Shown here: in pieces, positions 10,630 to 21,982 of the stretch
How positions within the stretch are numbered: position 1 is the stretch's first letter
Layout: every line of letters starts with the position of its first letter
Source of the DNA: Antedon mediterranea
Taxonomy: Eukaryota; Echinodermata; Crinoidea; Comatulida; Antedonidae
Assembly (NCBI RefSeq): GCF_964355755.1
Contig: NC_092673.1
Location: forward strand, 23,813,001 to 23,877,000
Reading direction: 5' to 3'
Length of the DNA stretch: 64,000 nt
Position numbers and translations under genes: made by a program
The notes under the pieces: generated by a model
Told to the model about the DNA's origin: nothing
Database searches by the model: none
Seen by the model: only the letters and a program-made list of their open reading frames with translations

Positions 10630-10830
10630 CATGTAACGAGAGGACCCACCAGCATCGCAGGGACTTCCTCAAGGGAGTGGTCTCCCTGCTGCCCAGGAAA
10701 GCCTCGAAGGGAGCGGTTAGCCTGGTCAACAGGAAGTCACACACACATGCCTCCCATCGCCTATCCAGCAGGTGGATAGCGATCTTAAGGACAGCAGCAC
10801 GGGCGGTGGGAGCTAAAGACCTCGTGCTGC
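10630..10830 (+). repeat. GC-rich retroelement gag-like repeat, copy 2 (3' part)
   Basis: The segment starts GAGAGGACCCACCAGCATCG, matching the 3' end of 12400-12620 (same motif near 12590). One frame reads ERTHQHRRDFLKGVVSLL and continues with PRKASKGAVSLVNRKS. The repeat is coding-like in composition, but three frames are open through it, so frame choice rests only on protein-like character. Likely an ORF1/gag piece of a retroelement. Confidence 0.45.
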
Positions 10831-11089
10831 GAGCATCAGAAATGCAGAAAACCCAGATGCAAAACAAGAGAACTGAATCCATTTTTCACAATATGAGAGC
10901 AAAAAAAAATCTATTTTCTACTGAAACTCTACTCTACGGTAGTTTATGATGAAACTTACAGTGTGATTCGACCTCATGCAAACTCGGGCACTACTATTCA
11001 AGGCAGGAACACAAAAACAGGAAGACATATTCTTTTATACATGGGGGTAGGAGAACAACGATATAATTGATGGAACAGTTGCTTCAAGA

Positions 11090-11240
11090 TGGCGTAGAAA
11101 GAGATGACAATAAACATCATCACTGTCTCTTCATTTATTGGAGATGACAGTTTATACCTCTTATGCCAAGAACAGCAATAAACAGGAAATTTGCCAACAT
11201 GAACAGCAGGTTAATTTTTTTCAACATCTTATTGTAGATA
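11090..11240 (+). repeat. Dispersed direct repeat, copy 1 (partner at 12623-12775)
   Basis: Both copies share AGATGACAATAA then CATCATCACTGTCTCTTC, and then TATTGGAGATGACAGTTTAT. They are 1.53 kb apart in the same orientation. They could be the ends of one degraded element, since unassigned ORFs and another direct repeat lie between them. Confidence 0.6.
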
Positions 11241-11910
11241 CCAAAGAAAAAAATACAGACGACTTCACGGGCAATTACACACTTTGTGGGAGAAGTTCAG
11301 AGCGGGAACCAGAACTGCTAAGCAATTGCTTCACGCTTGTTCCCATCTGTATGGAAACATTCCCGTGTAAAACATGGTGGGTCGATAAAAGAACGAGTCC
11401 TTTCAGGTCGAGCCATACATACACATAAAATTATATTTGAGACATTTGAACAACTGAGATTTCATGCCTATCTTGATTCACTTAAAGGAGGTCAATATGA
11501 CACTACCATTTCTCAATTGGAAAGAATTGATTGGAAAGATGATAGATCCAACTTTTGACTATAGAAGAAACCTTAAACCGAGATATCAAAAGGTTCACAT
11601 TGAACAGATCTGCAGTTCAACGTTGGTTGCTAGCCCAACCTGAACGTGCAGAGATTGCCATGTCCTGTGAAAGGATGTGCGAATTTGAAACTGAATTTCT
11701 GAATTCAAAAGAAAGATGGCACATGAATCAAAATGATCAGGGACATAAGTTCAGGTGCAGTGGCTATTCAAAAACGTTACAAAACAATTAAAATAGATAT
11801 GAGACTCCAAAAGAAAAAAATACAGACGACTTCACAGGCAATTACACACTTTGTGGGAGAAGTTCAGAGCGGGAACCAGAATTGCTAAGCAATTGCTTGA
11901 TTGTTTTTAA
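11241..11910 (+). mobile_element. Segment bounded by a ~100-bp direct repeat, with unrecognised ORFs
   Basis: A block containing AATACAGACGACTTCAC, CACTTTGTGGGAGAAG and TTCAGAGCGGGAACCAGAA occurs at 11241-11335 and again at 11805-11903. Between them two overlapping frames are open: 11337-11558 (includes RAIHTHKIIFETFEQLRFHA and YDTTISQLERIDW) and 11555-11791 (includes DIKRFTLNRSAVQRWLLAQ). They look like consecutive pieces of a transposon protein separated by a frameshift. I do not recognise the family. Confidence 0.4.
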
Positions 11911-12399
11911 CTCCAGGACAATTACCTGTCCTCAATTCACCGCACGTCCAAAAACTGGCTTAGAGCCCCCAAAATTTTAGGTTCAACATGTCCTCTACCT
12001 ATGTAGCTGGGACCGCAAGTCCCTTGTTTTAATTATGATTTGAATAGAAAGAAATAATCAAGAATCGAGAACACAGATAGATTGTCAGTGCAGTCTGTTT
12101 TAAAATTATTAGTCTAGTCGAAACTAAATGAAATGTTTTTTCATAAAACAGAAAGTGGTTTAAATGGTCAAAAAAGTGAACTGCCTCTAAAAACGTGAAA
12201 AAAGAATGCGTTTTCATGTGAACTGCGATTAAAAAGAATCCGGTATAATAAGGGTTTTAAGATGATTAAGAAGAAAAAAATAACACATATTATCGAGATG
12301 GGAACATTAGCATGGTAGAACTAGAAGAAGTGACCGAAGAGTATTTGTAAACTTTATTATTTATTGATACCCAAAAAGAAACACTACAATTACAAGAGG

Positions 12400-12620
12400 T
12401 TATCAGGACGGCACCGGCTGGTGACCAGCGACAAGACCACAGCCCGTCACCACCCAAGCAAAGGCGAATGATGACTGATAAGAACTACCACTGCCCGATA
12501 GCGGCATGCACCATGAGGCAGGGCACCGCCAAGGACCATCTGTTGGTGCACGCTCCAGATTTCATGGATGACGCCTATTGTAAGTGAGAGGACCCACCAG
12601 GGTCGCTGGGATTTCCTCAT
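12400..12620 (+). repeat. GC-rich gag-like repeat, copy 3, with C2H2-like finger
   Basis: The longest copy of the family at 9736 and 10630. One frame reads YHCPIAACTMRQGTAKDH, then LLVHAPDFMDDAYCK: a CPxxxC-x(9)-H-x(3)-H finger as found in ORF1/gag proteins of some metazoan retroelements. The copy ends with the GAGAGGACCCACCAG motif. No intact gene. Confidence 0.5.
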
Positions 12621-12622
12621 GG

Positions 12623-12775
12623 GAGTGGCGTAGTAAGAGATGACAATAACATCATCACTGTCTCTTCATTTATTGGAGATGACAGTTTATACCTCTTACG
12701 CCAGAAACAGCAATAAACAGGAAATTCGCCAACATGAACAAAAGGTCAATTTTATTTATCTTATTGTAGTGCTGT
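12623..12775 (+). repeat. Dispersed direct repeat, copy 2
   Basis: Partner of 11090-11240 (see there). This copy directly abuts the gag-like repeat, so the two may belong to one element. Confidence 0.6.
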
Positions 12776-12843
12776 GCATTTTAAGGATTTTTCCGGGCTT
12801 ACGATCGAAGACCTCCGTAAGCCTCAGTATTACACAATATTGA

Positions 12844-13985
12844 CAGCCATGACGTTATTGATATACTGTAGGGTCAAACGATCTTTACATCATCATCTAA
12901 TCCACCACTGGACGTGGCTACACAACATATAACAACGGTACGGGTTGACATGTTTACCTTTATAGCACCCACGTGAGGTTATACTACTATGTTCAGCCCT
13001 TTACAGAGCATACCACACTGGTGAGCATATTGAAGATTCCAATGATGCAATGATGATGATGATTTAAAAAAAATCAAGATGCATGAGACGCTATTAAAGA
13101 TACCACATCACCTAAAACCAGAAAACTTCAACAAGTTAAAAGGAAGTTGATACATCATCAGTAACAATCAGAACATATTCAAGTTCAATTATATCATTTA
13201 TACATAAAATCAACAAATGCCCCGAACATTGCAATTATTAAAAGAGGTGACCAGCAAGCTAAAAGAACTGCTGATAGAGAGCTGTCGGCAAATGGAACAA
13301 CCAAAACATATGTACTGTATTTAAAAAGTTTTAAACTACTTTTAAACAATTTTAAAGGCTTAATATGGAAAAGAAAGTAAGAAATCCAGTAGGGGCAAGT
13401 AAACTATCCATCAAATTGTAAGTATAATTTTCAGTGACATGGTGTAGTTGGGATTTTAAGATTAGAAAGAGATATTAGCATCTACTAAAGAGAATGCTGG
13501 GAAATACAAATGAGTATAAACATGGAAAACAGGATTAGCTTTCTTTCTTTCAGATTTTCCTATTTTTTTTTTTTTAATTTGTTTGTATGTAAATTTATTG
13601 AAGCTTTATTCAAGCTCCCTACTTTAACAGTTCCAAAATAATAAACTGTCATAATAAATATACTATACAGTTGTCATTTAGTAATTGAGCATTGACTTCT
13701 ACTCGAGCACTATAATATTACTTTCTAGAGAAAATAAACTAAATGAATGTGTTCCACTAGGTACATTTTTTTTTGTGTAAATCAAAAGCGTCGGCAATCA
13801 ATTCTAGTTCATTGAGTTTTTAACTCATCAAAATTAGTAGTATGAACATTTCCTACAATTTGGAAGATAGTATATGGGTAACAAATTTGTTTTCTTTGCA
13901 AGTGAAAATTAAAAGTCTTAACATTGATGATTGTCATTGCAAATTAAATTAGATACCTCAAGGAACCAATTTTATGAAATTCTAA
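12844..13985. other. No gene seen
   Basis: AT-rich sequence with an ATGATG run near 13045 and a T-tract at 13564-13576. No credible ORF, domain or splice-bounded exon. Confidence 0.5.
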
Positions 13986-13989
13986 TGTC

Positions 13990-14600
13990 AGTCAGCAGTT
14001 CAGTTTTTTGCAGTTCAGCTGGTTGCATTGTTTTAAATCAAAGTTGACACTGTAATTCCATTGTTGAACAAGACTATCATAGTAACATGGCTTTGTTATT
14101 TCATCATATTTGTTTACATTGTCATATATCCAGGTAGTCTGTCAACCTTAAGAAGGTACTGTAGCTGGTATAAGATGTGAAATATTTGCAATTCTGGTTC
14201 CATTGTTTTAAATCAAAGTTGGTGCTGTAATTCTATTGTAACATTATAAAACATGGTTTTGTTATTTCATCATATTTGTTTACATTGTCATATATCCAGG
14301 TAGCGAGTCAACCTGAGGTACTGTAGCTGGTATAAGATGTGAAATATGTGCAATTTCTGGTTCCATTGTTTAAAATCAAAGTTGGTGCTCTATTATAACA
14401 TCATAGTAACATGGTTTTGTTATTCTCATCGTATTTGTTTACATTGTCATATATCCAGGTAGTGAGTCAAGCCTTAAGAAGGTACTGTAGCTGGTATAAG
14501 ATGTGAAATATGTGCAATTCTGGTTCCATTGTTTTAAATCAAAGTTGGTGCTGTAATTCCATTGTAACATCATAGTAACATGGCTTCATTTTTATTTTCA
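13990..14600. repeat. Tandem repeat, about four units of 162-176 bp
   Basis: The core TTTTAAATCAAAGTT recurs near 14031, 14207, 14369 and 14532. Each unit also has CATATTTGTTTACATTG, then TCATATATCCAGGTAG and TGTAGCTGGTATAAGATGTG. Units differ by small indels. No ORF is maintained, so it is a short satellite or an internally repeated element. Confidence 0.8.
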
Positions 14601-15505
14601 TCATGCATTGTGAAATGACGTTTCTCATGAATATTTGCGATAAACCTTATCAGTTGGCCTGTTCCATTCCAATTCCATTGTTTAACATCTGTAGGTCAGT
14701 TGGCCTCATGATGCTTCTTGGACAAGACATGAAACAGTGCCATAATAATGAATGTTTAGTACTGTAGATTTAAATCAAAGTTCCTTCTGATCTCCAAATT
14801 ACTACTTCATGTGTAGGCTTTATTTTCAGCAAATTAGCCCTGTCAAAAGGATGTCTGAAGGAATGGTAACTTAATCCAATACAGCCAAGTCAAGATGATA
14901 ATCACAGATGTATTTGCTTGAGAGAAAATTGGATAACGCAATTCCATTATTACATTCCTTGAAAAAGTCCTGCTGGCATTAATAACATCTTCTGTGTACT
15001 GCTACCATATTTATTAGTCGAGTAGAGTAAGGAATGCAGACAATTTGTAGAAAATGTTGTGTTTTTTTTAAAACATAAAATGGTTCCTTGAGGAATTCAT
15101 ATTAATTTTGCGTGCATCATCATTTTGTTTTAAATTTTGTCAATATTATACAAATAAACCAATTAGTAGAACATTTGATTAACAGGTTCAAGAAAGTAAT
15201 ATTATGCTACTGAGAAGGAGGCAAGGAAAATTTCAGGTAATTCGTCATGCATCCCAACTTTAAACTAAAGGAAAATGATACACTTGCACATTGCTGGGAG
15301 GAATGAAAGAAAAGACTCTTCATGTTATAAATCCTATACAGTTATATTAAATTACAGTCATATATTCCACTTGTTACATCTTCTCCAATTTGGCGTTTAA
15401 AAAATGAGGTTTAAGACCTAATCGACATTTGAACAGAGCCTGAAATATTGGATCACGTAGAAGACAAAAACTAGAAGTGATAAAAAGATCACAAAATATT
15501 AACAA
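14601..15505. other. No gene seen
   Basis: AT-rich; one partial echo of the preceding tandem repeat (AATCAAAGTTCC near 14772). No coding signal. Confidence 0.45.
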
Positions 15506-15508
15506 GTA

Positions 15509-17135
15509 GGGCAACAAAAATGGGCTACAAAGATACCACAAGCAAACATATACGCAATACCTAAGAATGTTCTTTTGGAAGGAAAGATGTCAAGAAACAA
15601 CAAATATTACTAAAGGTCTAACAGCAGAGGCCACTTCTACTTTTCTGTGCCGGGGTAATTGCTGTAATATTATTATGGCCTAAATGTACCGGTTGCCTAT
15701 TACAGAAGAATCAAAGCTTGTCTGAGCTGTAATTCTTTCGTTTTATTAGAATCGCTTTCTTCGCCTTTATTTTTCTTGCCGAGATCTTCTCCCGGTAGGT
15801 GGAATTAGAAGGATAAATCTGTATTTCTTTCTAAACTCCCATAAGGCATTGCATCACCTAATATATTAAAAAAGAATTTAATAGCCTTAATATTTTGTGT
15901 ATATATCCCAAAGATAAAGAAGGGTTTTCAGTTCTATTTTATGAATATATAGGAAATACACACATTATCTGATCTCATTTTAGAATAATCAAGATAAGCA
16001 CTAACACTATGGGTGTTTGGTATGGTTGACAGCTATATGGAGGCAGATTTATTACGACTAGTTTTATTATCGACTGCACCCCAAATTGATAGATTTCGAT
16101 GCACCAACAAATGACTAAAGATGACCATTTCAATGCAGAGAGAGTGGGACAAGGTTACATTTCAGTAGATTCACTTGCTATATTTATGACTATCATAATT
16201 TATTCCAAACTATATTTTCTTTTAAAAAAGACACTGAGAAGAGCTCAAAGAAGTGACCAATCGTTCAGTTTACCCCACCTTTTATAATTGCCTGAAACAA
16301 TTATAATTATTTGCAGAAATAGATGGGAACATCATGAGTTCTAAGTATTGGCAGACTCTTTTTGGTTTTTCTGCTATTAAGGGAAACACTTTTTGTTTGA
16401 TAAATTGAAAGAAACCTTTCTATTCTGTCATCTAACATTTAAAATAATGTAATTTTTATCAGCGAGAATCTGAACTGCAAAGAACAAGTGTGTGGAAAAG
16501 AATCAGCAAACAATTCAAATGGCCAAGACGTTGGGAAGAAAGGAAACCATAAATCAAAGAAATCTAACTTACAATATTGATGCTGATGCATTTCACAGCA
16601 TTTGAAAACTATGCAAAAAAGGGCACGATGAGAGTAAATGAAATGGGCTACAAAGATACCACAAGCAAACATGTGCGCAATCAATAAAAATACCACCTAA
16701 GAATGTTCTTTTGGAAGGAAACAACAAAAACTGTAATCATTCAAGCTAAAATTAATAAGCAATTGAATATGAATTTTACCTCTTCTTTTGATCTTATTAC
16801 TAAGGTCTAACAGGAGAGGCAGTTAGAATTATGTTGACCTTGGTCACCATGCATCTTAAGTGATGTTTCTTTTGTTTTTCCACTGGATTAAATGTTATGG
16901 AATCACTTCTACGTTTCTGTGCCGGGGTAATTGCTGTAATGTTATTGCTCTTGCTTCTTTTATGGCCTAAATGTACCTATTGCCTAACAAAAGAATCAAA
17001 GCTTGTCTGAGCTGTAATTCCTAACAAGGGAAACAGTTTTTGATTGATAAATTGAAAGAAACTTTTCTATTCTGTCGTCTGACATTTAAACAATGTCATT
17101 TTTATCAGCGAGAATCTGAGCTGCAAAAGAACAAC
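15509..17135. repeat. Cluster of shuffled direct repeats
   Basis: Three segments are each present twice in the same orientation: 15520-15590 and 16640-16730 (GGGCTACAAAGATACCACAA); 15625-15738 and 16898-17023 (CTGTGCCGGGGTAATTGCTG); 16375-16480 and 17027-17135 (TTTATCAGCGAGAATCTGA). Spacing differs between pairs, which indicates duplication followed by indels or insertion. No protein-coding signal is visible. Confidence 0.7.
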
Positions 17136-20100
17136 CTGAAATGAAAAGTTGATGAAATATAGACCAAATCTGTGGCAAACAAAATTTGTTGAACATGCCA
17201 AAACATTTGAATAAACTTAAATAGACAATACGCACTACACATCCCGATTTTTGGTATCCATTATGAGTGCCTTAAATTCCTTTTTTTCAAATTCAGTTCC
17301 ATTATTGGAAAAACTTAAATATCTCCAAATAGAGCAGAATCTTTTAAAAATGTTTGCATTGCTTTAATAGCTGTATATCTACGCCAAAAGTGGCATGCAA
17401 ATCCTTATTATAAGTGAAACAATAAAAAAATAAATAAGTGTTTACTTTTATTCACAGATTACAAAATACAAACAATGCAGCAAAGTACAGCAACATGCCA
17501 AAATGGCATTGTAATCAAAGTGAGTCTGATATGTATTTTGAGGAAATAAGGAGTAGTACTTCCATACACCCATTGAATGAACGAACATTTAAATTGGGTT
17601 GTCGTAAAGAATTAGGGCTTTCATTTCAGCAGGGCTTGTTTTTTGTTTTTGTTGTGACTACACTAGCTCACTGGGCTAGATAACTGTTCGTACAACTTTC
17701 TCCCAATAACATCTGAACCATAGAAAAATTCCTGTAAAATTCTGTTTTCAGTACAGTATATAGCTTTCGTACAGTGTACATTTGGTACATGCATGCTAAG
17801 GTTAATTTTTTTCTTCTCCAAATTGGCGAAATGTTCTCGGTTTCTCCACCAAATTGTAAACCCTTGCAATCACATTTCAGACCATGGAATTCTGGCAAAA
17901 TGACATTTTTTTGCCACAAGCCATGATGAGAATCCATGGCACTACCAAGCGGCTAGTAGCCAGAGCCAGTCTGCAAGCTACAGAGGAAAACCAAAAATTG
18001 AATGCAAAACAGATGGAATTAAGTTCTTCTTCAAAAATCGAAAAATAGAAACTCATTGAGCGGTTTTCAAAATCGAAGACTACTACAGGCACACAGTCCT
18101 ATCATAGTTTTTTCCCTATTAATGAAGGACAATTAGAGATGAGACGACTCTCAAACGATAATGTAGCCTAGTTTCATTCGGAGATGCAGTGCAATTGGTG
18201 GAGATGCAGTGCAATTGGTTCAGCCTCAGAAACTGAAAACATTATTAACAGCCAGAAAAATACATCGCATGACAATGACTGGTATATCGGTACTATAATG
18301 GAGAGATCAGAGAAGCAACATGATGTACTAGTTAGGTCTATGAGTAGGGCAAAGGGCTCAAATGAAGCTAAGCAGATGATGGGTATGTTTTCCGCACGAC
18401 AGACCATGAAATCGAACGCGACATTAGATTTTCTTGCGTGTGGCATCAAGGCTAGAAAAAAAATAAGACAACAGAATTTCTGGCGAACCTTGATCTTCCA
18501 TTCAAAATCAATCTTCTAAAATTGACTGTGAAAGTTGGAAGGAATCAAAGAACCACAAGAGAAGTGGAGGAAGGAACAAACAGTCTGGTGAAACATATGT
18601 ATTATTAGGTGGGCTTAGAGGTAGATTTTTATATAATTATAAATCATTTAAATATGTAGGCCTACTTCATGAAGTTGTATTATTATATTATATAATGCAC
18701 TGCTGGCTGCCGTGGGTCCGTAGAGGGCCTAATCTGAATTGCCACACTTTTTCTAGAATTGTGCAACAATAAAAATTAAGATTTTCATATTATTTATTGT
18801 CATACTGTACCAGTAGTTACTATAGTTCCTGTTTATGCTATTTACAAAACATTTCTAATATAGATGATGAATGCACCACATCCTTTGAAGACATTTTGAT
18901 GTTCGCGACAGGACTCCGGACCCTCCCTCCTATGGGATTCCAAGCCGGAAAGCATGAAATTCATTTCCTCCATGGTGATGCAAGCAAGTGAACGAAAGCA
19001 AATACATGCAGCTCTGTGCTACTACTACCTGTAGTACACATGTCATTTGCCCCATTTAAAGAGGCCATGTCTTTTGGCATTGGCAATGCCCAAGGCTTTG
19101 GTTTTGCCTAAAGTTGGTTCTACTTTTTATCTTTTACCCAAGTGGTACAATACAAGGTGATAGCGTTTTTTTAATGAACCATCTTTCTCCTCTATGTCAA
19201 GGGTGATTGATACACATCTTTAGACATTTAGACTGCAGGAAAGATGGGAGAACAATCAGTTCGAAAGCTAGACTGCTTGTGTATTTTATGTTGGACTGTG
19301 GTGTACAAGCTGTACAATATCCTCAAAGAAAGAGCCACTGTAGAAAATATTTCTTGAGAACTAGGCATTGTCAACTGCATGGCAATAGCCGAGTTGTGAA
19401 AAATGTTCACAGAAGAAAAACACTCTGTTAGTGCGAAATTAATATGTTACAGAACGTAAATTATGTCTTTGGATAAAGAAGAAATGTATAGTACTCATAA
19501 TGACAAGGTCAAAAAGAGAAATATTACAGATATAAGTGTAGAAAATAGTTTTACTAATTCAGGCTTACTGAATCAGTCACTACCATGAGTTCAACAAGAA
19601 GACAGTAGATCGGAATTGCACCTCCACTTGGGTCGCAATTCAAAGACGATCTCCCACCCACGATCTGATCATTGCTGACATTATTATTGGTGGAAAACAT
19701 GTAAATGAAATACATACAAGTACTTCATCAAAGGAATCGAAGGTTGTTGCAGTTGATGAATTACTAGGCGGTACTGCCATTGACTATAGTCACATAACAA
19801 GGTCCATCAAACACCTTGCAGATGAAGAGTGTTCGGTCAATATGATACATCCTGTTTGTTCATCCCAGTTTTTCTAAATTAAAAGAAAACCTTTTTATTC
19901 AAACGTCTGAAAATTTAGTAGATGACCTGCAATTTAAGAACATTATTATGGAGCGACTAATTCTACGATCAACTATTACTTCAATACTGGTGTTGCAGTA
20001 ATATTATACTTCGTACTGTTGAGGTTCTGACAGTACGACTCGTACTTCAAACTGGACATTGATGAGAAATTGAAACCTGAAACCAAGTCTGCAAAACTGC

Positions 20101-20150
20101 ACAACATTTATGCCGAACAAATTATGGGTATGTTAAGTTAGCAATTAAAT
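17136..20150. other. No assignable gene; two unrecognised open frames
   Basis: One plus-strand frame, 18184-18519 (111 aa), starts MQCNWWRCSAIGSASETENI and contains NDWYIGTIMERSEKQHDVL and SMSRAKGSNEAKQMMGMFSA. Its composition is protein-like and helical. Its first codons overlap a tandem duplication of GGAGATGCAGTGCAATTGGT, so the start is unreliable. A second ATG-less frame, about 19672-19876, contains DIIIGGKHVNEIHT and VVAVDELLGGTAIDYSH. Neither matches a family I know; both may be transposon pieces. The rest is AT-rich spacer. Confidence 0.35.
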
Positions 20151-20445
20151 GCCCATTTACACTAGGACGATAACGATCGACGATAAATAGATAAATATGT
20201 ATTTTTCATACATCTAAATCTAAACAATTTTTAACTTTGAATTATAGGAGAACCATGCTGCCTTTGATGAAAATTACATTTTCACAAGTCTAATAAAATG
20301 ACGTCATGATCAGTAAAGAGCAATAATATTGTAGCAATACAACGATGTCATTTGATTGGATTTTTAAAAATAATATTTTTATCAATAAAAGCATAAATGA
20401 TTTTCCTATACTTCGTTATCGTTATAGTCCTAGTGTAAGTTGGCC
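20150..20445. mobile_element. ~295-bp MITE with TIRs
   Basis: TTACACTAGGACGATAACGA at 20157 is mirrored by the reverse complement at 20414-20438 (right end reads CGTTATAGTCC then TAGTGTAA). The interior is AT-rich and non-coding. Target duplication is ambiguous because AT-rich ATTAA occurs on both sides. Confidence 0.7.
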
Positions 20446-20879
20446 TATTAACCAATGCGACTGTGGACTCCATATCTTGTGGGATCAGAGGTAGAAAAAA
20501 TCATGCTGTTGATTATTTAATGGACAAAGGTCTGTGAAAAGGAAGACGAAAAACAACTGGAGGAAAAAATCTTGATAGGCACGAGATAAAAGCACAGAAA
20601 GGTGTCGATGCCGCAGAGGTTGGTGACCCAATTAAGGAAAGGATCACAGAAAATAGATGATTTCCCTGAAAGTAAGTAAATGATGGACTGTATCATAGAA
20701 GGAATGCTTGTTGGGAAATCAATCATGCTTACTTTATAGACAAATGAGACAAACAAACTGTCCTGTATCTTAATAGGGTGGAAGTATGTGATTGGCTATT
20801 GGAAACCACATGATTGGGATAATTATTATGAAATAAATAAAAATAGAAACATTTTACAAAAATGTATATTAAAAGAGTT

Positions 20880-21560
20880 TGAAACGGATTTTGAAAAAAA
20901 GTTATTGGGCCATGAATGTCTACAGTCTACTGTCCACCATTTGAGCCTTTACATAAGGCCTCTCTGTACAACCTTTCGCTTAAGACGGCGTTCTTGCTGG
21001 CGGTGGCGTCATGCAAACGCCGAGGCGAATTACACGCTCTCTCCTTAGAACCAGGCCATATCAGGTTTGAGCGTGGTGGCGTTCGGTTAGTTTTTAGGAA
21101 GGACTTCCTAGCTAAGACGCAGACGTTGAATATCTCGCCGCCCGCCGTTTTCGTCCCCACCATTGCCTCGATTTCAGGGGTTGAGGAAGACATGTTCTGG
21201 TGTCCTGTTAGAGCGATTAAGATCTACATCAACAGAACCAGAGCTTTGCGAGATGGTGTTTCACACCTGTTTATCGCTTCAGTGTCCCCATTCCGTCCGG
21301 CAGCGAAGTCAACGATCGCAAATTGGATTGTTGCAGCAATTCGCGCTGGATACGAATCCTCGGACACTCCCCCTCCTGCTCATATGCACCAGGCGTGGCG
21401 TCTCCACATCTTGGGCGTTGTTCACGGGAGTCCCTCTCCTTGACATTCTGAAGGCGGCTTGGTGGCGGACGCAATCAAGGTTCACTTCGTTTTATCTATC
21501 GGATGTATCCGCTAACCAGGCACCAGTGGCGACCTCAATTCTGAAGCCTCGTCTTTAGGT
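20880..21560 (+). pseudogene. DIRS-type retrotransposon tyrosine recombinase, one frameshift
   Basis: The first frame (20916-21443) reads SLKTAFLLAVASCKRRGELH, containing the catalytic Arg block (KRRGELHAL), then FLAKTQTLNISPP and CPVRAIKIYINRT. It continues with LFIASVSPF and a STIANWIVAAIR segment to HQAWR, the HxxR box. The second frame (through 21558) continues STSWALFTGVPLLDILKAA, then RFTSFYLSDV with the nucleophilic Tyr. The switch is a small indel just after the HxxR box near 21395. This order is that of DIRS-like YR retrotransposons. It would catalyse integration of circular cDNA; this copy is inactive. Confidence 0.85.
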
Positions 21561-21627
21561 ACGTATTCTTCACTTGTCGCCCGCCGCCGACTAGGTTTAG
21601 TCCGGTGCTAGACTGGCTATATTGTCG

Positions 21628-21713
21628 GTTTATCCAGGTAAGCAGGCACGAAATAGACTACACAAACCAACAGTGGTGTTGGTAGTCTATGAGTGCTGCT
21701 CACCTGGATAAAC
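21628..21713. repeat. Stem-loop downstream of DIRS recombinase
   Basis: GTTTATCCAGGTAAGCAGGC at 21628-21647 pairs with the arm at 21695-21713 (GCTGCTCACCTGGATAAAC), with an inner pairing of ATAGACTA and TAGTCTAT. It lies about 70 bp after the recombinase end, where DIRS elements carry inverted terminal or complementary repeats. Confidence 0.75.
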
Positions 21714-21982
21714 GCCCTCCCGCCGTCCCCACTGACAAGTGTACTCATGAATCATGAAATGATGTTGGATGGCTCCCTCTTGAGGGCGTGGTTACGGATG
21801 CGTGCATTATCCGATAGGGGTGCTATGTTTATATATACGGATTTTTCTTTTTCGTAAATTGTATCCTCTCTTCGGATTGCAGTCGGCATTATTACACGAC
21901 TATCAGTCCAAAATGGCAAAAATAGAACTCCATGTTTTGGGACTCATCGGCAAGCTATTAACAGGGCCATGAATGGCAACCT

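Noticed and set aside
10394-10949. Three overlapping ORFs of 92-162 aa on both strands
   Set aside because: All cover one GC-rich repeat with copies at 9736 and 12400; no frame is conserved clearly enough to call a gene.
18184-18519. 111-aa ORF as a host gene
   Set aside because: Protein-like but the start overlaps a local tandem duplication, no splice partners are found, and it lies in repeat-rich DNA; kept only as an unassigned frame.
20927-21193. 88-aa minus-strand ORF
   Set aside because: Antisense shadow of the DIRS recombinase frame.
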